Shown here one piece after another: positions 59,801 to 64,000 of a DNA stretch of 64,000 nucleotides. Position 1 is the first letter of the stretch. Every line of letters begins with the position of its first letter. The stretch comes from Rotaria sordida (lineage: Eukaryota; Rotifera; Eurotatoria; Philodinida; Philodinidae). The position numbers and the translations under genes were made by a program. The stretch lies in assembly GCA_905250125.1 (NCBI GenBank), contig CAJNOL010000037.1:214326-278325 (forward strand), written 5' to 3'. Below the pieces are notes generated by a model, which saw only the letters and a list, made by a program, of their open reading frames with translations, did no database searches and had not been told where the DNA came from.

Positions 59801-62800
59801 ATGGATGAAACACAATGGAAAAGGTTTGAATTTAATATGAAATTTTTGAATTAAGTTAACTTTTTTTTTAAAATTTTCTTCTTAGAATAATGGATAATGA
59901 TCCATCGAATATAGCTTCCACTCAACAGATACATATTGTTAATATTCTTAAACGTCGAACAACATTTATTAAATATAAACCAAATGGTCGTACATATTCA
60001 CGTATATATTATTTAGTTTTATCTGAAGATGCTATACATTATTGCGGTTCAAAACATAAATCAAAACACGAAGCATGTGTGATTAAAGATATTAACCAAA
60101 TTCGTCCAGGTTTTACAACAGCTGTTTGGAGAAAATGTTTAGAAAAAAATAAAATTATAACTGATAAAGCTAATTTAGCTTTTTCAATTCTTTATAATAA
60201 TAATAGTCAATCACTTGATTTACTTGCTGAAACTGAAGATATTCGTTCACAATGGATACAAGGTTTAGAGTTTTTAATAAATCGTTATCAATCACATATG
60301 CGTACGCATCGTGAAATAACTGATAAATGGATATGGCATTTATTTGCACAAGCTGATTATGATCAATCAGGACAACTAAGTCGTACTGAAGTTCAACGTC
60401 TTCTATATACACTTAATATTCAATTAAATGATAATGAAATTGATCTATATTTTGATCAAGCTAATATACGTGCAGGAGAAAATCAACTCTTAACATATTT
60501 AGATAAAGATGAATTTTTAGTCTTTTATAAATATGTATCACAACGACCGGAATTATTAAAAATTATTTGTCAGTAAGTATTTATATAAAAATAAAAGCTA
60601 AAACGAAAGAGATTCGTCGATTCGATATTCGTTTAGCAGATGTTCTACAGTGAATATGTAGAAACATTCGAATTGGTATTTCTCACTATCAAAAAATATT
60701 TCTTTTTCTAACATTATATAATATTAGAAGGTAAAATACCTACTAAACGAATACCATTCGATTTTTTCTTTCATTCAAAATAGAATTTATAAAAAACGAT
60801 CTAAATGTTTTGATTGAGTAATTGATTAACTCATGAAAAATATAATATTTTCAGCCATAAAGGTGAATACCAAAGCTTTCACGTTCCATCATTAGAAGTA
60901 ATGATCTGTTTAAAAATTAATGGACTGGTTGAAAATCACAAATTATTGACTCTTTCTTTCCTTGACTTTTTACAAAAAACAGGTATTTTGTCTACATTTT
61001 TTACACTGATAATATTATTGAATAAATTTGCAAAATATTTGCCCTTGAAAAAAACATTTGCTTTTTCTTAAAGCATCAAATCTTTCGTTTTTTTTTACAA
61101 ACGAACAGTATCAATATAATTTATTTAATTGAACTTTAGATTTAATGGTAGTAGTAATGAACAAATGGCAGGAACTCTATCTGACTATACTGTTATCCAT
61201 AAATTACCTAATGTAATATTTAGGCTTAATACACGTAATAATTCTCAACCATTAAATCTTCGAAAATCAATAAATTCCAAAAATAAACATGTTAAATCAA
61301 ATTTGCGTCGACGTTCATCATCAATAACACCTGAAAGTACTCTATCATCACATAGAGCTGTAAGAAAGAATTTTTTAACAATTGAACAATTAAAAGATTT
61401 TCTACAAAAAGAAGAACATATGAAAGCTTTATCAATTGAAGATTGTTCAAGATTAATTGTTCGATTTGAACCATCAATCGAAGGACGTCAATGTGAGGAA
61501 ATAGGTGTTGATGGTTTTCGTTTACTTTTACTTCATGATGAATTCTGTATTATGAATCCAGATAAAATTCATCGTATATATCAAGATATGACACAACCAA
61601 TTACAGATTATTTTATTGCAACATCACATAATACGTGAGTGAATAAAAAACAAAAAACAAAAGAAATTATTTGACAAAAAATTTCATATTTTTTGTTAAT
61701 AGTTATATTCAAGGTTATCAAGTTTATGGTGATTGTACGGCTGAAACTTATGTACGTGCATTAAGAACTGGTTGTCGAGCAGTTGAAAGTAAGCGACCGT
61801 TTCTTTTTTTGTTTTTGTCTGACTCAATGGATTCTTTTAATAATTAGTCGATTGTTATGATGGTGATAATATGGAACCGATCGTTTATCATGGAAATACA
61901 TTAACTACACCAATTAAACTTCAAGAAATTTTGAATGCTATTGCATTAGAAGCATTTACTGTTTCACCGTAGGTTTATGAAAGTTAATTCTAGAAATAAA
62001 TTTGATTTTTTCTTTTAAATTAGTTATCCATTATTTTTAAATCTTGAAAATCGTTGTTCATATCAACAGCAAGGTGTTATAGCACGTCTTTTACAAGATA
62101 CTTTTAAAAGTGAACAAACAAAAAAGAAAACGTTTTTAATCATTATATTCATATATGAAATTTTCGTTTATAATAGATCAGTTATTATCTAAACCATTGA
62201 TAGAAGATTTTCAAACGTTACCATCACCTGAACAATTGAAATATAAAGTTATCATTAGAGTAATAATAATAAAATTTCTTTTTTTGTCATTTTATTATAT
62301 ATGTATACATGTATACTTGAATAACATAGAGCCGTCATCATTCACAAGGACAAACAACAACTAATACAAAATTGAATCGAATCAGTAATCAAATTGAACA
62401 AAATCCTAATGTAATAAACTCATTTGTTTATTTTTAACTAATCTTCTATGAGATTTTTAGGAATATCATCCTGATTTAGCTAGTTTATTAATTTATTGTC
62501 AAAACGTTTCGTTTACTAGTATACCACAGACACTATCTACTCGTATGTAATCAATCTTTTTAAACAAATTAGATGATAAATTTTTCTTGTATTGCATAGA
62601 AAAATGTTATCATTCAATATCATTAAAAGAATCAATAGCTGATGATTTAATTGCTGTAGAAGTACCACATCATCTTGATCTTATTGCATTAACTCAACAT
62701 CATTTAGTACGTGTTTATCCTGGAACAATACGACAGAATTCAAGTAATATGCATCCATTATTTTATTGGACTTATGGTAGGAAAATGATTTTCTTGTTTG

Positions 62801-63398
62801 CTTTCTTCGATATAGATAAGAAATTTTTTGATTTCATTTAGGGATTCAAATGGTTGCACTTAATTATCAAACAAATGATGAATCCATGTGTCTTCAACAT
62901 GGATTTTTTAGTGATAATGGTGGATGTGGTTATCTTTTAAAACCGCCATGTTTATTAGGAAAGGATCCATCATATGATCCAAAAGAAAAATTTTATGAAA
63001 AAGGAAAACGTTTACAAATTCTTCTTATTAGTGGACAACATTTACCGAAAGAAAATAACTCAGTTGATGATCCTGATATATCGGATCCATATGTTAAAAT
63101 TTGTACATATGGTATTGAATGTGATTATACAGAACATCGTACACCATCAATACGTAATAATGGTTTAAATCCAATATGGGATTATAAAATAACAGCAGAT
63201 ATTTATTGTCCAGAATTATGTCTTGTTATTTTTCAAGTACGTGATCATGATCGACATGGTGGTTCATCATTTATTGGACAAGCTTGTATACCATTTAATG
63301 TACTTCAATTAGGTTATCGACATATTAAATTAAAAGCCAAAAATGGAGATTATATTCATGGAACAATATTTGTTCATGTTAAAATTGATGATATCTGA
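59801..63398 (+). CDS. PLCD: PLC-delta-type phosphoinositide phospholipase C, copy 2 (complete)
   Basis: Eleven exons are read: 59801-59823, 59886-60572, 61140-61634, 61703-61788, 61848-61968, 62024-62109, 62177-62259, 62330-62410, 62461-62542, 62600-62776 and 62842-63398, giving 825 residues. The 23-nt first exon (MDETQWKR) joins in frame; otherwise translation could begin at the Met at 59890. Order: PH domain (FIKYKPNGRTYSRIYYLVL to LEFLINRY), then an EF-hand with the textbook loop DYDQSGQLSRTE (about residue 165). The X domain has ATSHNTY, VEIDCYDG and VYHGNTL, with both catalytic histidines present. The linker is poorly conserved. The Y domain has LVRVYPGTIRQNSSN and DNGGCGYLLKP, followed by a C2 domain (DISDPYVKICTYG, NGLNPIWDYK). 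Compared with copy 1 it has an extra intron before IDCYDG, a longer Lys/Arg/Ser-rich EF-to-X segment and a less usual Y-domain start. Confidence 0.92.
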
Positions 63399-64000
63399 AC
63401 TTAATCGCTTTTTTCTTTTTCTTTTTTTTTTATAGGTAGTCAGATATATTTAACTAGTTTTCCATTTCTCATTATTTTGCATCATTTCTAGTATTATTTT
63501 GGATTAATTGCAAGAATATTACTATCACTCTGTCTCTTGAATAAGATATATAATTTCTTATGAAGGAATAATCTTTGACTGTCGAAAGTCATTCATATTG
63601 ATTAAGCGAAAGAAAGAAAAAAGTTTTTAATAACACATGACGAATAAGTTCATTGTACAAGGAATGTTTTGTTCAACTGATCATTTAAATTCTTTTCGAA
63701 ACATTATAAACAATGTGAAACCAAGTCAACTTTAATAGGATGTATGTCTTTGTTAATCATGAAATAAAATTATATTGCGTATTCATCAAGTCAAATATTG
63801 ATCTACGAGTGGTACTTTTTAAATGTCCTTGATGCCACCAATTCAATTGAATCTTATTGAAAATGCCAATAAAGTCTATATATGAGTAATAGAGTCCGCC
63901 AAGTTGGAGACAAGTGTGAGTGTGGATGATAAGAAGGTCCTAACACACAGTCACATCTGCCACCACCTACACTTAAACCTACATCTAGAGTCGCACGCAT
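63399..64000. other. Downstream flank, GC-richer end
   Basis: No gene is seen. The last ~110 bp (from about 63890) are less AT-rich than their surroundings and contain GTGTGAGTGTGG and CCACCACCTACAC-type words. They may begin another element or gene that continues outside the window. Confidence 0.35.

Noticed and set aside
60855..60897. Possible extra exon in the first long intron of PLC copy 2 (acceptor CAG at 60854, donor GTAATG)
   Set aside because: Including it shifts the phase and creates a stop at the next exon, while direct joining of 60572 to 61140 keeps a PLC-like frame.

Overview
The window is a piece of an intron-rich, very AT-rich animal genome. Most introns are 40-80 bp with GT..AG borders, and a few are 1-2.6 kb. 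Every recognisable protein is eukaryotic, and most are metazoan families (SEL1L, TMEM26, ABHD16A, RanGAP1, PLC-delta, a vasopressin/CCAP-type GPCR). A fungal-type desaturase and a large load of degenerate inverted-repeat elements sit among them. Together these suggest a rotifer, most likely a bdelloid. That placement is inference; no species-specific marker was read. One 100-base run of N (37907-38006) is an assembly gap.

Layout. 1-4269: 3' part of a SEL1L gene (+), with a degenerate hAT-like fragment in one intron. 5980-6697: small secreted or anchored folate-receptor-like protein (+). 10934-12583: seven-exon gene of unknown function (-). 14836-15066: small membrane protein (+) directly downstream of a TIR element. 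16506-20368: ten-exon class A peptide GPCR (+). 21127-24515: TMEM26-like gene (+) with one N-terminal half and two tandem C-terminal halves, both in splice phase. 26460-27790: decayed coding sequence, perhaps VPS13-like. 29108-32389: ABHD16A-type phosphatidylserine lipase (+). 38017-46014: PLC-delta-type phospholipase C (+), 5' end lost in the gap. 46187-47614: intronless OLE1-type desaturase with C-terminal cytochrome b5 (-), convergent with the PLC gene. 51361-54320: RanGAP1 (+). 59801-63398: second PLC-delta-type gene (+), complete and sharing several intron positions with the first.

The genes do not form a pathway, although several act on membranes or lipids: two PLCs, the desaturase, ABHD16A, and TMEM26 and SEL1L as membrane proteins. 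The most striking non-coding feature is the density of long inverted-repeat (foldback) elements with arms of about 100 to 540 bp. They lie between genes and in every long intron of the first PLC gene. There is also a MITE with an intact 8-bp target duplication, and a small nested insertion inside another element. No tRNA, rRNA, CRISPR array or bacterial-type operon was seen.

All exon borders were derived by eye from reading frame, GT..AG sites and family similarity recalled from general knowledge. No alignment or database search was run.
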